Of a stretch of DNA of 64,000 nucleotides, positions 16,471 through 27,151 are shown piece after piece (the first letter of the stretch is position 1; every line of letters begins with the position of its first letter). Origin of the DNA: Glaciihabitans sp. (GTDB lineage: Bacteria > Actinomycetota > Actinomycetes > Actinomycetales > Microbacteriaceae); the NCBI GenBank assembly GCA_025463785.1, contig JAODBD010000013.1, forward strand, positions 80,524 through 144,523, given 5' to 3'. A program made the translations under genes and the position numbers. The notes under the pieces are model-generated. The model searched no databases and was not told the DNA's origin. It saw only the letters and a list, made by a program, of their open reading frames with translations.

Positions 16471-18570
16471 ATGGTTGACACCGCACCACGCACGAAAGAG
16501 CATCGAGTACCGAACGTGGACGCCGAGGTGGATGCGCAACTCGCGAAGTCGAGCGGCGACGCATCGGTCGATGTAGAGAGTCTCGGGCGGCAGCTGCTTG
16601 GCACCTGGGCGGATGTACGGCTGGCGGCGCGCGAGCTGTACAAGGATCCGGCGTTCCATAACATCCCGGGCCTCAGCCTCGACGAGCAGCGAGCGCGCAC
16701 TCTGGGTCAGCTGCACCTGCTGGTTGACCGCAATGCCGTGCACCGCGCGTTTCCCAAATCGCTCGGCGGCGGGGAGGATAACGGCGGCAACATCACGGGC
16801 TTCGAGGAGCTCGTGACTGCGGATCCGTCGCTGCAGATCAAGTCGGGCGTGCAGTGGGGCCTCTTTGCTTCCGCGGTGCTTCAGCTCGGTACCGAGTATC
16901 ACCACAACAAGTTTCTGCCCGACATCATGAACCTCAAAGTTCCCGGCGCCTTCGCAATGACCGAGACCGGGCACGGATCGGATGTCGCCTCGGTCGCAAC
17001 GACGGCCACCTACGATCCAGAAACGGAGGAGTTCGTCATCAATACCCCGTTCCGCGGGGCGTGGAAGGAATACCTCGGCAACGCCGGTCTCCACGGCAAG
17101 GCGGCGACAGTCTTCGCACAACTCATCACGGGCGGCGTGAACCACGGCGTGCACTGCTTTTACACGCCCATTCGCGACGACAACGGCGTCTTCCTGCCCG
17201 GTGTCGGAGGCGAAGACGACGGCCTGAAGGGCGGCCTCAACGGCATCGACAATGGCCGACTGCACTTCAGCAACGTGCGCGTTCCCCGCACGAATCTCCT
17301 GAATAAATATGGGGATGTCGCCGAAGACGGCACCTACACCTCACCCATCGACAGCCCCGGTCGTCGCTTCTTCACGATGCTCGGCACGCTCGTGCAGGGT
17401 CGCGTTTCGCTCGACGGATCGGCTGCGGCCGTATCGGCCATGGCCCTCTCGATTGCGATCACCTACGGCAATCAGCGTCGCCAGTTCACGGCCGCAAGCG
17501 AGACGGATGAAGAGGTCATCCTCGACTACCAGCGCCATCAGCGTCGACTTCTTCCCCGGCTCGCGACGACGTACGCGATGAACTTTGCGCACGACGAGTT
17601 CCTCGTGAAATTCGACTCGGTGTTCAGCGGCGCAGCCGACACCGACGAAGACCGCCAGGATCTCGAGACGCTCGCGGCATCCCTGAAGCCCCTGTCCACC
17701 TGGGCTGCACTCGACATCCTGCAGGAAGCGCGGGAGGCCTGCGGCGGCGCCGGTTTCATCGCCGAGAACCGTCTGGTCGGCCTGCGCGCCGACCTCGATA
17801 TCTACGTGACCTTCGAGGGTGACAACAACGTGCTGCTCCAGCTCGTCGCGAAGCGCCTGCTCACCGACTACAGCGCACGGTTCAAGGATGCCGACTCGGG
17901 CGCGCTCGCTCGCTATGTGGTCGTCTCGACCGCCGCGAAGGCGTACCACGGCTTCGGTCTTCGTCGTCTCGGGCAGTCGGTCGCTGACTTCGGCTCGACC
18001 GGTCGCAGCGTCCAGACACTGCGAGAAACGAACGCGCAGCGCGAGCTGCTGACCGACCGGGTCGAGACCATGGTGGCGGAGATTGCGCAGCGGCTGCGTC
18101 CGGCATCCCGACTCTCCAGGGCGGATGCCGCAGCCCTGTTCAATTCGCAGCAGAACGAACTCATCGAGGCGGCTCGCGCCCACGCGGAGCTCCTGCAGTG
18201 GGAGGCGTTCACACGCGCACTGGATAAGGTCGAGGATGCCGGCACGAAGCAGGTGATCACCTGGCTGCGTGACGTGTTTGGCCTTGGTCTCCTCGAGAAA
18301 CACCTCGCCTGGTACCTGATCCACGGCCGGCTGTCGCCGCAGCGTGCGCAGGCCGTTTCGCTCTATGTTGATCGGCTGCTGACGCGGCTGCGCCCGCACG
18401 CCCAGGACCTCGTGGATGCGTTTGGCTACGCCCCCGAGCACCTGCGCGCGACCATCGCTACCGGGGTTGAAGCCGAGCGACAGAATGAAGCGCGGGAGTA
18501 CTACCGGGCCCAGCGGGCATCCGGAACCGCGCCGACTATGGAGAAGTCGCAAAAGAAGTCAAAGCGCTAG
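16471..18570 (+). CDS. Acyl-CoA oxidase/dehydrogenase family flavoenzyme
   Basis: The 699-residue protein is in the length range of acyl-CoA oxidases. N-terminal helices are followed by the flavin-binding core with FAMTETGHGSDV and TATYDPETEEFVINTP. The C-terminal half contains EACGGAGFIAENRL and VTFEGDNNVLLQLVAKRLL, characteristic of the ACOX subfamily. The expected reaction is FAD-dependent oxidation of acyl-CoA to trans-2-enoyl-CoA with transfer of electrons to oxygen. The ATG at 16471 has GAGGGAG five bases upstream; a TTG at 16441 is in frame but unsupported. No other beta-oxidation gene is adjacent. Confidence 0.92.
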   Translation: MVDTAPRTKEHRVPNVDAEVDAQLAKSSGDASVDVESLGRQLLGTWADVRLAARELYKDPAFHNIPGLSLDEQRARTLGQLHLLVDRNAVHRAFPKSLGGGEDNGGNITGFEELVTADPSLQIKSGVQWGLFASAVLQLGTEYHHNKFLPDIMNLKVPGAFAMTETGHGSDVASVATTATYDPETEEFVINTPFRGAWKEYLGNAGLHGKAATVFAQLITGGVNHGVHCFYTPIRDDNGVFLPGVGGEDDGLKGGLNGIDNGRLHFSNVRVPRTNLLNKYGDVAEDGTYTSPIDSPGRRFFTMLGTLVQGRVSLDGSAAAVSAMALSIAITYGNQRRQFTAASETDEEVILDYQRHQRRLLPRLATTYAMNFAHDEFLVKFDSVFSGAADTDEDRQDLETLAASLKPLSTWAALDILQEAREACGGAGFIAENRLVGLRADLDIYVTFEGDNNVLLQLVAKRLLTDYSARFKDADSGALARYVVVSTAAKAYHGFGLRRLGQSVADFGSTGRSVQTLRETNAQRELLTDRVETMVAEIAQRLRPASRLSRADAAALFNSQQNELIEAARAHAELLQWEAFTRALDKVEDAGTKQVITWLRDVFGLGLLEKHLAWYLIHGRLSPQRAQAVSLYVDRLLTRLRPHAQDLVDAFGYAPEHLRATIATGVEAERQNEAREYYRAQRASGTAPTMEKSQKKSKR

Positions 18571-18616
18571 CCACGACGTAGTCGACCCTGGCGGCTGTCG
18601 TCGGTAGCCTCAGTGC

Positions 18617-19177
18617 ATGACGTTCCAGGCGTACCTCGACACGATCAAAGCGAAGACCGGGCTCGGCCCCGCGGAGTTTATTGAACTCGCGCGCGCGAAG
18701 GGCTTTCTCGTCGAAGGGCAGAAGGCGACTCCGGTCCAGGCATGGTTAAAGGAGGAGTACGGGCTCGGCCCTGGGCACTCGATGGCCCTTGTCAGCATCT
18801 TCCGCGAGCAGGTGGCGCCGTCGGCGTCAAACGAGGAGCGCATCGACCGGCAGTTCGCTGGCGCGAAGAGCGTTTGGCTGCTCGCCTACGACGAACTCAT
18901 GGCGACAGTCATGAAGTTCGGTTCGGATGTCAGCGTCGCGGCCACCGACACCTACATCAGCATCCTCCGGGGCAAGGGCAAGTTTGCGATCGTGGCGACG
19001 AGCCCAAAGCGAATGGATGTCGGACTCAAGCTCAAGGGAGTGGAACCGACCGACCGCCTCGCCGCGGCCGGCAACTGGAACACGATGGTCACCCACCGCG
19101 TACAACTCTTCGACGGCGCCGAGATCGACGATCAGCTGACGGACTGGCTGCGAGAGGCCTACGACCGCGCCGGATAG
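18617..19177 (+). CDS. DUF4287/DUF5655 protein
   Basis: A 186-residue soluble protein. Residues 1-70 form a DUF4287 domain (TFQAYLDTIKAKTGLGPAEF, GHSMALVSIFRE) and residues 75-185 a DUF5655 domain (DRQFAGAKSVWLLAYDELM, VGLKLKGVEPTDRL). Neither domain has a firm biochemical assignment. The gene stands alone between the acyl-CoA oxidase and a toxin-antitoxin module, both in the same direction but with separate promoters. Confidence 0.85.
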   Translation: MTFQAYLDTIKAKTGLGPAEFIELARAKGFLVEGQKATPVQAWLKEEYGLGPGHSMALVSIFREQVAPSASNEERIDRQFAGAKSVWLLAYDELMATVMKFGSDVSVAATDTYISILRGKGKFAIVATSPKRMDVGLKLKGVEPTDRLAAAGNWNTMVTHRVQLFDGAEIDDQLTDWLREAYDRAG

Positions 19178-19190
19178 CTGTGGATAACTT

Positions 19191-19220
19191 TTGGTCGAAT
19201 TGACCAGAAGCTGCGAGACT
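19191..19220 (+). promoter_or_regulatory. Promoter/operator of the Phd-VapC module
   Basis: TTGGTC (19191-19196) and GAGACT (19215-19220) are 18 bp apart. The dyad TGGTC-N5-GACCA (19192-19206) overlaps the -35 region. The -10 ends six bases before the ATG at 19227, so the transcript is probably leaderless. The dyad is the likely antitoxin-toxin binding site. Confidence 0.5.
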
Positions 19221-19226
19221 GGGTGC

Positions 19227-19505
19227 ATGAGCACTGCGACTACGCCAGCAACATCCGTGCCCCTCTACGACGCCAAGACGCACCTCTCCGAGCTGGGTGA
19301 GCGCGCGGCCGCTGGCGAGGAGATCATTGTGACGAAGCACGGCAAGCCGCGCTTCAAACTCGTCGCGGTCGACCCGCCGAAGCGCCGTCCGCTGCCGGGA
19401 TCGATCGACCTGGGTGCAGCGAAGGAGCAGTGGACCGCGCTCGCCGAGTACGACTGGTTCGCGCCGGATGAAGAGATCGAGCGACTGTTTGGCACGCGGG
19501 AATGA
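19227..19505 (+). CDS. Type II antitoxin, Phd/YefM family
   Basis: This 92-residue protein has the Phd/YefM fold at residues 10-55 (SVPLYDAKTHLSELGERAAAGEEIIVTKHGKPRFKLV) and an acidic, probably flexible toxin-binding tail ending in EEIERLFG. It should bind its own promoter and neutralise the following PIN toxin. The ATG at 19227 is favoured because the promoter's -10 lies just ahead of it. Its stop overlaps the toxin start by 4 bp (ATGA). Confidence 0.92.
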   Translation: MSTATTPATSVPLYDAKTHLSELGERAAAGEEIIVTKHGKPRFKLVAVDPPKRRPLPGSIDLGAAKEQWTALAEYDWFAPDEEIERLFGTRE

Positions 19506-19879
19506 GCCGACTGCTTCTCGACACTCACGTCTTCATCTGGTGGGCCAGAGCGGACTCCAAGATTCTCGCTTCGTGGGTGGAGGAGATCCTCGACGAAGGC
19601 AACAGTGTGCACGTCAGCGCAGTCACGGCATTCGAGATCGAAACGAAGAAGCGCATCAAGAATATCGATTTTGATGACGACGTCGCCAAGGTCGTCTCCG
19701 AATTCGGCTTCGAGCAGCTGTCGATGACGATGGTCCATGCCTCGGCCGCCGGGGCGCTCGACTGGGGCCATCGCGATCCGTTCGATCGGCTGCTGGTCGC
19801 CCAGGCGATCGCAAATGACATGGTTCTGGTAACGGCCGACGACTCCATTAAGTCGGCCCCCGGCGTTAGGGTGCTGTGA
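19502..19879 (+). CDS. PIN-domain ribonuclease toxin (VapC-like)
   Basis: The 125-residue PIN protein begins LLLDTHVFIWW. The expected acidic metal ligands are present: Asp7, Glu45 (TAFEIE), Asp92/Asp95 (RDPFDRLL) and Asp113/Asp114 (TADD). PIN toxins cleave RNA, often initiator tRNA or rRNA, when freed from the antitoxin. The DPFDR motif is typical of the group paired with Phd-type antitoxins. It is translationally coupled to the upstream antitoxin and ends four bases before recQ, which may therefore be partly co-transcribed. Confidence 0.93.
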   Translation: MSRLLLDTHVFIWWARADSKILASWVEEILDEGNSVHVSAVTAFEIETKKRIKNIDFDDDVAKVVSEFGFEQLSMTMVHASAAGALDWGHRDPFDRLLVAQAIANDMVLVTADDSIKSAPGVRVL

Positions 19880-19883
19880 CGCC

Positions 19884-21716
<1,833 letters not shown>

Positions 21717-21788
21717 AGTCGGCCGCTAGTCTTGCGCCTGCCAGCTCACCGCACGCACTGCGATCTGCACCACGATCGTGATCAGGCG

Positions 21789-22160
21789 TTACTCGCCAGC
21801 TGCGCGCTGCGTCTCGATATCTTTGCGCACGGTGTCCATGTCGAGGTCGCGCACGGCGCCAATAACCTTGCCGAGCATGGGCGCAGGCAGTGCGCCCGGC
21901 TGCGCGAACACGAGCACGCCTTCGCGAAAGGCCATGAGGGTCGGGATCGACGTGATGCCCGCCGCGCTGGCCAGCGCCTGCTCGGCTTCGGTGTCGATCT
22001 TGCCGAACGTGATGTCAGGGTTCGCCGCGCTGGCCTCCTCGAAGACGGGGCCGAACTGCTTGCACGGTCCGCACCACTCCGCCCAGAAATCGACGAGGAC
22101 GATGTCGGACTCGAGCACTGTCTTCTCGAAGTCATCTGCTGTCAGGTTGATCGTTGCCAT
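21789..22160 (-). CDS. trxA: Thioredoxin
   Basis: A 123-residue thioredoxin with the active site WAEWCGPCKQ and the cis-proline loop TSIPTLMAF. It lacks a signal peptide, so it is a cytoplasmic disulfide reductase. It is slightly longer than the 105-110-residue norm because of a C-terminal helix (DTVRKDIETQRAAGE). It converges on recQ and is divergent from the amidase gene; no thioredoxin reductase is nearby. Confidence 0.95.
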   Translation of the reverse strand: MATINLTADDFEKTVLESDIVLVDFWAEWCGPCKQFGPVFEEASAANPDITFGKIDTEAEQALASAAGITSIPTLMAFREGVLVFAQPGALPAPMLGKVIGAVRDLDMDTVRKDIETQRAAGE

Positions 22161-22261
22161 CGTTCCAGCCTAAACGCGGAGAGCTCGGGCGACACGGGAG
22201 CGCGTGCCGCAGCTTCTCGCATTTGTTCTCGACTTGCGTCGCGAATCTGGGACACTGAAGG

Positions 22262-23086
22262 ATGACCCGCATCGCTTGTCGTCAGCTGGCTCCCGAGCTC
22301 GGAGCAGTGGACGCGAATGTGCGGATGACGACGGCTGCGATTCGCGAGTCAGTGGCCGCGGGCGCCCAACTGGTCGTCCTGCCTGAGCTGATCGTTTCCG
22401 GCTACATGTTTACTTCGGCCGACGAGGCTCGCACCGCGGCCATCACGCCCGAACACCCCGTTTTCGCTGCGTGGTCGGATGCGGTTCGCGGGGTCGGCGG
22501 GGTCGTCGTCGGCGGTTTCGCCGAGCTCGGCGATGACGGTCTCGTGTATAACAGCGCGGCGGTCGTTGACGGCAGCGGCGTGCTCGCGGTGTACCGGAAG
22601 GTCCATCTCTGGGATAAAGAGAAGCTGAGTTTCACGCCAGGCTTTGTGCCTCCACCTGTGGTCGAGACACCGGTTGGTCGACTTGGCATCCTGGTCTGTT
22701 TTGATCTCGAATTTCCCGAGATGACACGCAGCCTCGCTCTGCGCGGCGCCGAACTCCTGGTTGTGCCGACGAACTGGCCGCTCGAGACTGTGCCCGAAGG
22801 CGAACGTGTGCCCGAAGTCACTGTCGGGATGGCGGCCGCGTATTCCAACCGCGTCGGCATCGCCTGTTGCGACCGCACGGGAATCGAGCGCGGCCAGGAC
22901 TGGAACGGTGCGAGCTGCATCATCAACGAACAGGGCTGGGTGATCGCAAACGTCGATGCAGACGGAGTGGCGACAGCCGATCTGGACCTGCAGCTCTCTC
23001 GCGACAAGAGCCTGAGCGCGATGGTCGATTTCTTCGGCGATCGCCGTCCCGAACTGTATGGAGCCGTGACTGCTCCGAAAGCCTGA
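22262..23086 (+). CDS. Carbon-nitrogen hydrolase (nitrilase superfamily amidase)
   Basis: This 274-residue protein carries the nitrilase-superfamily triad: Glu42 (VVLPELIVSG), Lys113 (YRKVHLWDKEK) and Cys146 (GILVCFDLEFPE). The size and the FDLEFPE context point to an amidase or N-carbamoyl-type hydrolase rather than a true nitrilase. An NCS1 permease for nitrogenous ring compounds follows 35 bp later on the same strand, suggesting that the imported substrate or its breakdown product is hydrolysed here. The exact substrate cannot be read. A similar pairing recurs at 48.3-50.8 kb. Confidence 0.9.
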   Translation: MTRIACRQLAPELGAVDANVRMTTAAIRESVAAGAQLVVLPELIVSGYMFTSADEARTAAITPEHPVFAAWSDAVRGVGGVVVGGFAELGDDGLVYNSAAVVDGSGVLAVYRKVHLWDKEKLSFTPGFVPPPVVETPVGRLGILVCFDLEFPEMTRSLALRGAELLVVPTNWPLETVPEGERVPEVTVGMAAAYSNRVGIACCDRTGIERGQDWNGASCIINEQGWVIANVDADGVATADLDLQLSRDKSLSAMVDFFGDRRPELYGAVTAPKA

Positions 23087-23121
23087 ATGCCCTGCCCAGG
23101 AATTGTGTGAAGGAGAAACGC

Positions 23122-24612
23122 ATGAGTGAAGTGAAAACTGCGGTCAAGCCACGCGGCCTCGAGGTTCGTTCGATCGACTACGTTCCTCACACCGAGCGTC
23201 ATGGCAAGGTGTGGCACATCGGCCCGCTGTGGTTCATGAGCAACGCGCAGATCGCGACCCTTGCCGTCGGAGTGACGAGCTTCGCACTGGGCGGCAACCT
23301 GATCTGGTCGATCATCGCCATCCTTATCGGGCTGATCATCGGAACAATATTCATGGCCGCACATTCCTCGCAGGGGCCGAAGCTCGGCATCCCGCAGATG
23401 GTGCAGTCGCGTCCCCAGTTCGGATACATCGGTGCACTGCTCGTCTGGTTGTTTGCGTTCCTGCAGTACGCGGGGTTCAACGTGTTCAATACGGTGCTGG
23501 CCGGCTCGGCGGTGTCTCAGGCCGTAAAGACGCCGATCGGCTTCAATCCGTTCTGGGCGATCCTGATCACGCTCGTCGGTGCAGTCATTGCCCTGTTCGG
23601 CTACGACCTCATTCACCGGATGGAGCGCTATCTCGTTTATCTGACAGTGCTCATCATGGCGCTTCTCAGTATTTCGGCGCTCGTGCACCTGCAGTTGCCG
23701 GTCGGCGCGTTCGACCTCGGCCATTTCTCGCCGCTCGCGTTCTTCGCCCAGTTGGGCGTCGTTGCGGGATACCAGATCTCGTGGGCGATCTATGTTTCGG
23801 ACTACTCTCGCTACCTGCCGGCTACTACACCGACCAGCCGTACCTTCCGCTGGACGTTCTGGGGCAGTGCGATCGGAGGCGCCTGGATCATGTTCCTCGG
23901 CGCCTATCTCGCGGCAGCGGTCAAAGGTTTCAACGCGAGTGACCCGGTCGCGGCCATCGAAACAGTGTCGAATGACCTGTTCCCCGGGTTTGGTACGATC
24001 GCGCTCCTGGTGTTCGCGCTTGGACTCATCGCGGTCATCGTGCTGAACATGTACGGCGGCTCGTTGACACTGATTTCCTCGATCGACAGTTTCAGGAAAG
24101 TGCGACCGACGCTGGGCATCCGCATCCTCACCGTCGCGATCACGGCAGCGATCTCAGGTGTCCTCGCGATTTTCATTGCGGGCAGCTTCGAGTCGTTCTT
24201 CGCGGGCTTCCTGTTCCTGGTCTTGTACTTCTTCATCCCCTGGACGGCCGTTAACCTGACGGACTACTTCATCGTCCGCAAGGGACACTACGCGATCGCG
24301 GAGATCTTCAAGCCCCGCGGAATCTACCGTCGTTGGGGTTGGCAGGGAATCACGGCCTACCTGGTCGGCTTCCTTTGCATGGCGCCGTTCTTCAATGTCG
24401 CCGGGTTCTACGAGGGTTTCATTTCGAAGGCGATGGGCGGCGTCGACATCTCCCTCTTCATTGGCCTGCCGGTTTCGGGGGTGCTGTACTACGTGTTTAC
24501 CCGCGGCCTCGACGTGAAGTCGGAGCAGGCGCTCGCCGAATCTCAGGCCGCAGACCTTGAGCGAGGGGCACCCGAGGCGGACGACCTCGCGGGAGCGGTC
24601 ATCGATCAATAG
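23122..24612 (+). CDS. NCS1-family nucleobase/cation symporter
   Basis: The 496-residue membrane protein has about 12 hydrophobic segments and NCS1 landmarks: RSIDYVPHTERHG at the N-terminus, SSQGPKLGIPQMVQSR after the second segment and ISWAIYVSDYSRYLPA. It should import purines, cytosine, hydantoin-like rings or related compounds with protons or sodium. The ATG at 23122 has AAGGAG six bases upstream. It forms an operon with the preceding amidase. It is clearly paralogous to the NCS1 gene at 48295-49800. Confidence 0.93.
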   Translation: MSEVKTAVKPRGLEVRSIDYVPHTERHGKVWHIGPLWFMSNAQIATLAVGVTSFALGGNLIWSIIAILIGLIIGTIFMAAHSSQGPKLGIPQMVQSRPQFGYIGALLVWLFAFLQYAGFNVFNTVLAGSAVSQAVKTPIGFNPFWAILITLVGAVIALFGYDLIHRMERYLVYLTVLIMALLSISALVHLQLPVGAFDLGHFSPLAFFAQLGVVAGYQISWAIYVSDYSRYLPATTPTSRTFRWTFWGSAIGGAWIMFLGAYLAAAVKGFNASDPVAAIETVSNDLFPGFGTIALLVFALGLIAVIVLNMYGGSLTLISSIDSFRKVRPTLGIRILTVAITAAISGVLAIFIAGSFESFFAGFLFLVLYFFIPWTAVNLTDYFIVRKGHYAIAEIFKPRGIYRRWGWQGITAYLVGFLCMAPFFNVAGFYEGFISKAMGGVDISLFIGLPVSGVLYYVFTRGLDVKSEQALAESQAADLERGAPEADDLAGAVIDQ

Positions 24613-24617
24613 ACGAG

Positions 24618-25508
24618 TTAGCGCCGCAACGGCAGCAGATCGCCAATCCCGAATCCGCCGCGGGGTGGCAGCGCGGCTTCTATCTGCTCGTCTGAGAATG
24701 GAAGCCGGGGACGGAGTTCTTCTGGCAGGTCGGCTGTGGGCGGCGCTGCCTCGGAGACACCTTCGGCCAGCATCCTGGCTTGCGCCTTCGCGATGAGCGG
24801 CACCTTCATCGTCCACTCGGTGACCTGCGCCAGCGCTCGAATCGCCCAAACCGGTGCTGGGATGACGGCGACGCGACGTTCCACCAGTCGGGCGATGCGA
24901 TGAACGGCTTCGCTCAGCAGGAGTTCCTCGCCACCGGTGACGGCGACCGTCGACTTCGGGAGCCGGCCGTCGATGGCGGCGATGAGCACATCGACCATTT
25001 CACTGACGGGGATCGGCCTAATTGACCTTTCGTGAAATCCCACGGTCGCAAAGAGTGGGATCGTCTGCACCGAATGGCTGATGTGATCCACGAGGTGGTC
25101 GCCGTGCCCATAGATCATTCCGGCTTTGAGGATCGTGTAGTCGAGCCCTGAGCCGCGCACCAGTTCCTCGGCTGCCCATTTTGACTCGTGATAGGGCGAA
25201 CCGCAGTCCGGCCGAGCGCGCAGGAAGCTCAACATGACGATTCGTCTGACTCCGGCTCGTTCGGCCGCTTCGACGACTGCCCGAGTGCCGTCGATGTGCA
25301 CTTTTTGGTAGGTCTGTTCCCCGAGTTCTCGATTGATGCCTGCACAGTGAGCGACGACATCGCAGCCCTCGAACGCTTTGGTGAGAGCGTCAACATCATC
25401 GATGTCGACTCCCGTGCGGCGAGAGAGCGTGGCGACATCCGCCGGATCGAAGCGGTCGGCCAGATGGCGACCGACGAAGCCAGCCCCACCGGTGATCGCG
25501 ATCTTCAT
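24618..25508 (-). CDS. NAD(P)-binding SDR-type epimerase/reductase
   Basis: The 296-residue protein begins with the dinucleotide motif ITGGAGFVGRHLADRF and has DVVAHCAGINRE, RIVMLSFLRA and YHESKWAAEELV (the Y-x-x-x-K pair). This is an extended/atypical SDR resembling NDUFA9-like sugar or quinone-linked epimerases. Substrate is unknown. It is divergent from an SdpR-type ArsR repressor whose operator lies between them, so it is probably controlled by that regulator. It converges on the NCS1 gene with only 5 bp between stops. Confidence 0.9.
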   Translation of the reverse strand: MKIAITGGAGFVGRHLADRFDPADVATLSRRTGVDIDDVDALTKAFEGCDVVAHCAGINRELGEQTYQKVHIDGTRAVVEAAERAGVRRIVMLSFLRARPDCGSPYHESKWAAEELVRGSGLDYTILKAGMIYGHGDHLVDHISHSVQTIPLFATVGFHERSIRPIPVSEMVDVLIAAIDGRLPKSTVAVTGGEELLLSEAVHRIARLVERRVAVIPAPVWAIRALAQVTEWTMKVPLIAKAQARMLAEGVSEAAPPTADLPEELRPRLPFSDEQIEAALPPRGGFGIGDLLPLRR

Positions 25509-25554
25509 CTGCCTGTTCCTCTCAAGAGCGAGTACATATCGCGAAGTTGGTCTC

Positions 25555-25584
25555 TTGTTAGCTATTTAGCAATCATGCTACAGT
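25555..25584 (+). promoter_or_regulatory. Leaderless promoter with ArsR-type dyad
   Basis: TTGTTA (25555-25560) and TACAGT (25579-25584) are 18 bp apart, the -10 ending six bases before the ATG. TAGCA-N4-TGCTA (25567-25580) is an inverted repeat within the promoter and the probable autorepression site. It also lies in the divergent promoter region of the SDR gene. Confidence 0.6.
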
Positions 25585-25590
25585 GCGATT

Positions 25591-25935
25591 ATGCAAGACA
25601 ACGTCAGCGACATTTTTGAGGCCCTCGCGCACCCTACCCGCCGTCAGATCCTTCAGGATCTCAAAGACGGCGAGATGGCGGCCGGCGAGATCGCGGCGCG
25701 CTTCAGCGCATCCGGTCCGACCATCTCCCGGCACCTCGGCGTGTTGCGAAGCGCAGGCCTTGTTACTGAACGCAGGGATGCCAACCGCATCCTCTATTCG
25801 CTGGTTGGCGACCGACTGGCACTGTCGGTCGGCAATTTTCTGTCCACCGTCTGCCCTGAGCAGATTGTGCTGCGTGAGGTTCGTAAGCGCTCGGCGACGT
25901 CGGGTCGTCGTCAGGCAAAGGAGGTCACGGCATGA
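25591..25935 (+). CDS. ArsR-family repressor, SdpR-like
   Basis: This 114-residue winged-helix protein matches the SdpR/autorepressor group: IFEALAHPTRRQILQDLKDG, EMAAGEIAARFSASGPTISR (recognition helix) and LVTERRDANRILYSL. No metal-binding cysteine cluster is visible, so it is not a metal sensor of the ArsR/SmtB type. The start is leaderless. It overlaps the following DUF2071 gene by 4 bp and is divergent from the SDR gene; it likely controls all three. Confidence 0.93.
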   Translation: MQDNVSDIFEALAHPTRRQILQDLKDGEMAAGEIAARFSASGPTISRHLGVLRSAGLVTERRDANRILYSLVGDRLALSVGNFLSTVCPEQIVLREVRKRSATSGRRQAKEVTA

Positions 25936-26678
25936 GCGGGTTCAAGACACTCCGGGCCCAGGTTCGCCGACGCCTCCTGATCAGCTATCGAGTGGACCCT
26001 GCCGTCGCGCAAAGCCTCATTCCCGAGCAGTTTCGGCCGCAGATCGTTGATGGCAGCGCGGTCGCCGGCGTGTGCATGATTGGGCTGCAATCGGTTCGAC
26101 CGGGCTGGCTCCGCCCACGGGTGGGGTTCCGTACTGAGAATGTCGCGCACCGCATCGCGGTCGAATGGGATGAGAACGGCAAGACCCGATCCGGTGTCTA
26201 CATCGTCGAGCGCCACAGCTCAGCGCTCCTGCCGGTTCTTGCTGGCGGACGTCTGTTTCCGGGCGTTCAGAAACGAGCCCGGTTTGAGCTCGACGAGACC
26301 GAGTCTCGATTCCGTGTGAGCATGTCAGCTCCTGGAACTCGGGTTTCGGTCGATGTGCAACTCGGCGGCGAATGGACGAGTTCGTTGTTCCCTTCGGTTG
26401 AGGCCGCATCCGCTTTCCACGAGCAGGGAGCAGTTGGCTGGTCGCCACGCAGGAATGGGCTCGGCGTCGAGCCGCTCGAGCTCACGTCGAAAGAGTGGGT
26501 GGTCGAGCCGGGTCAGGTGGTCAGTCTTCGGTCCTCATACTTCGATGCCCTCCCCGACGGAGCCGCCGTTCTGGACAGTGTGCTGATCATGCGTGACCTG
26601 CCGTTTTTCTGGGATACCCCAGACATTGAGCCTGATCCTGCGGCACGGATGCCGGTCGCTACATCGTCGCTCGCCTAG
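25932..26678 (+). CDS. DUF2071-like protein (acetoacetate-decarboxylase-like fold)
   Basis: The 248-residue soluble protein contains the DUF2071 pattern near its N-terminus (RVDPAVAQSLIPEQFRPQIV, GVCMIGLQSVRP). It ends with a strand-rich region (EWVVEPGQVVSLRSSYFD). Homologues are described as distantly related to acetoacetate decarboxylase, but no reaction is known. It is translationally coupled to the ArsR gene, so the regulator and this protein probably act in one response with the divergent SDR enzyme. Confidence 0.8.
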   Translation: MSGFKTLRAQVRRRLLISYRVDPAVAQSLIPEQFRPQIVDGSAVAGVCMIGLQSVRPGWLRPRVGFRTENVAHRIAVEWDENGKTRSGVYIVERHSSALLPVLAGGRLFPGVQKRARFELDETESRFRVSMSAPGTRVSVDVQLGGEWTSSLFPSVEAASAFHEQGAVGWSPRRNGLGVEPLELTSKEWVVEPGQVVSLRSSYFDALPDGAAVLDSVLIMRDLPFFWDTPDIEPDPAARMPVATSSLA

Positions 26679-26716
26679 AGTCGAGCGCTAGCGTCGGGCG
26701 TCCCGGCGGGCTGGCG

Positions 26717-27106
26717 CTACGCGGCAGGCCCCTGCTGCAACAGCACGAATCCGTTGCCGTCAGGGTCGGAGAACTGGGACTGGGTTCCCCACCCGACTGG
26801 CTCGGGCTCAGTGACCTCGATGCCGGCATCCCGAAGAGCACCGACAACACCCTCGATGTCATCGGTGTGCAAAACGATGCCCTGCTGCCACCCGGGGCCT
26901 GCCTGCCCGGGGAACGGGGGATGCAGCGTGAAGTCGACGGCGCTCCCCGCCGGCGCGACTGACAGCCACCGCTCATCACCGAAGGCGGTGTCGGCGCGAA
27001 CCTCGAAGCCGAGCACATCGTGGTAGAAGGCAAGCGCACGATCCTGATCGGCGACCGGTATGGTGACGGTCTGGATGCGCATGGCGGGCGTCGAGGGAGG
27101 AGTCAT
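26717..27106 (-). CDS. VOC-superfamily (glyoxalase/bleomycin-resistance-like) protein
   Basis: A 129-residue single VOC protein with paired beta-alpha-beta-beta-beta modules: TIPVADQDRALAFYHDVLGFE in the first and IVLHTDDIEGVVGALRDAGI plus FSDPDGNGFVLLQ in the second. Such proteins bind a metal and act as lyases, dioxygenases or drug-binding resistance proteins; sequence alone does not choose. It is a single gene convergent with the DUF2071 gene. Confidence 0.92.
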   Translation of the reverse strand: MTPPSTPAMRIQTVTIPVADQDRALAFYHDVLGFEVRADTAFGDERWLSVAPAGSAVDFTLHPPFPGQAGPGWQQGIVLHTDDIEGVVGALRDAGIEVTEPEPVGWGTQSQFSDPDGNGFVLLQQGPAA

Positions 27107-27151
27107 GCTTCGACACTAGGTAGAAAAAAACTTAGCCGTCAACCTTGATGG

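Noticed and set aside
16435..18552. Antisense open frames opposite the acyl-CoA oxidase
   Set aside because: No recognisable motifs; the plus-strand protein matches a family over its full length.
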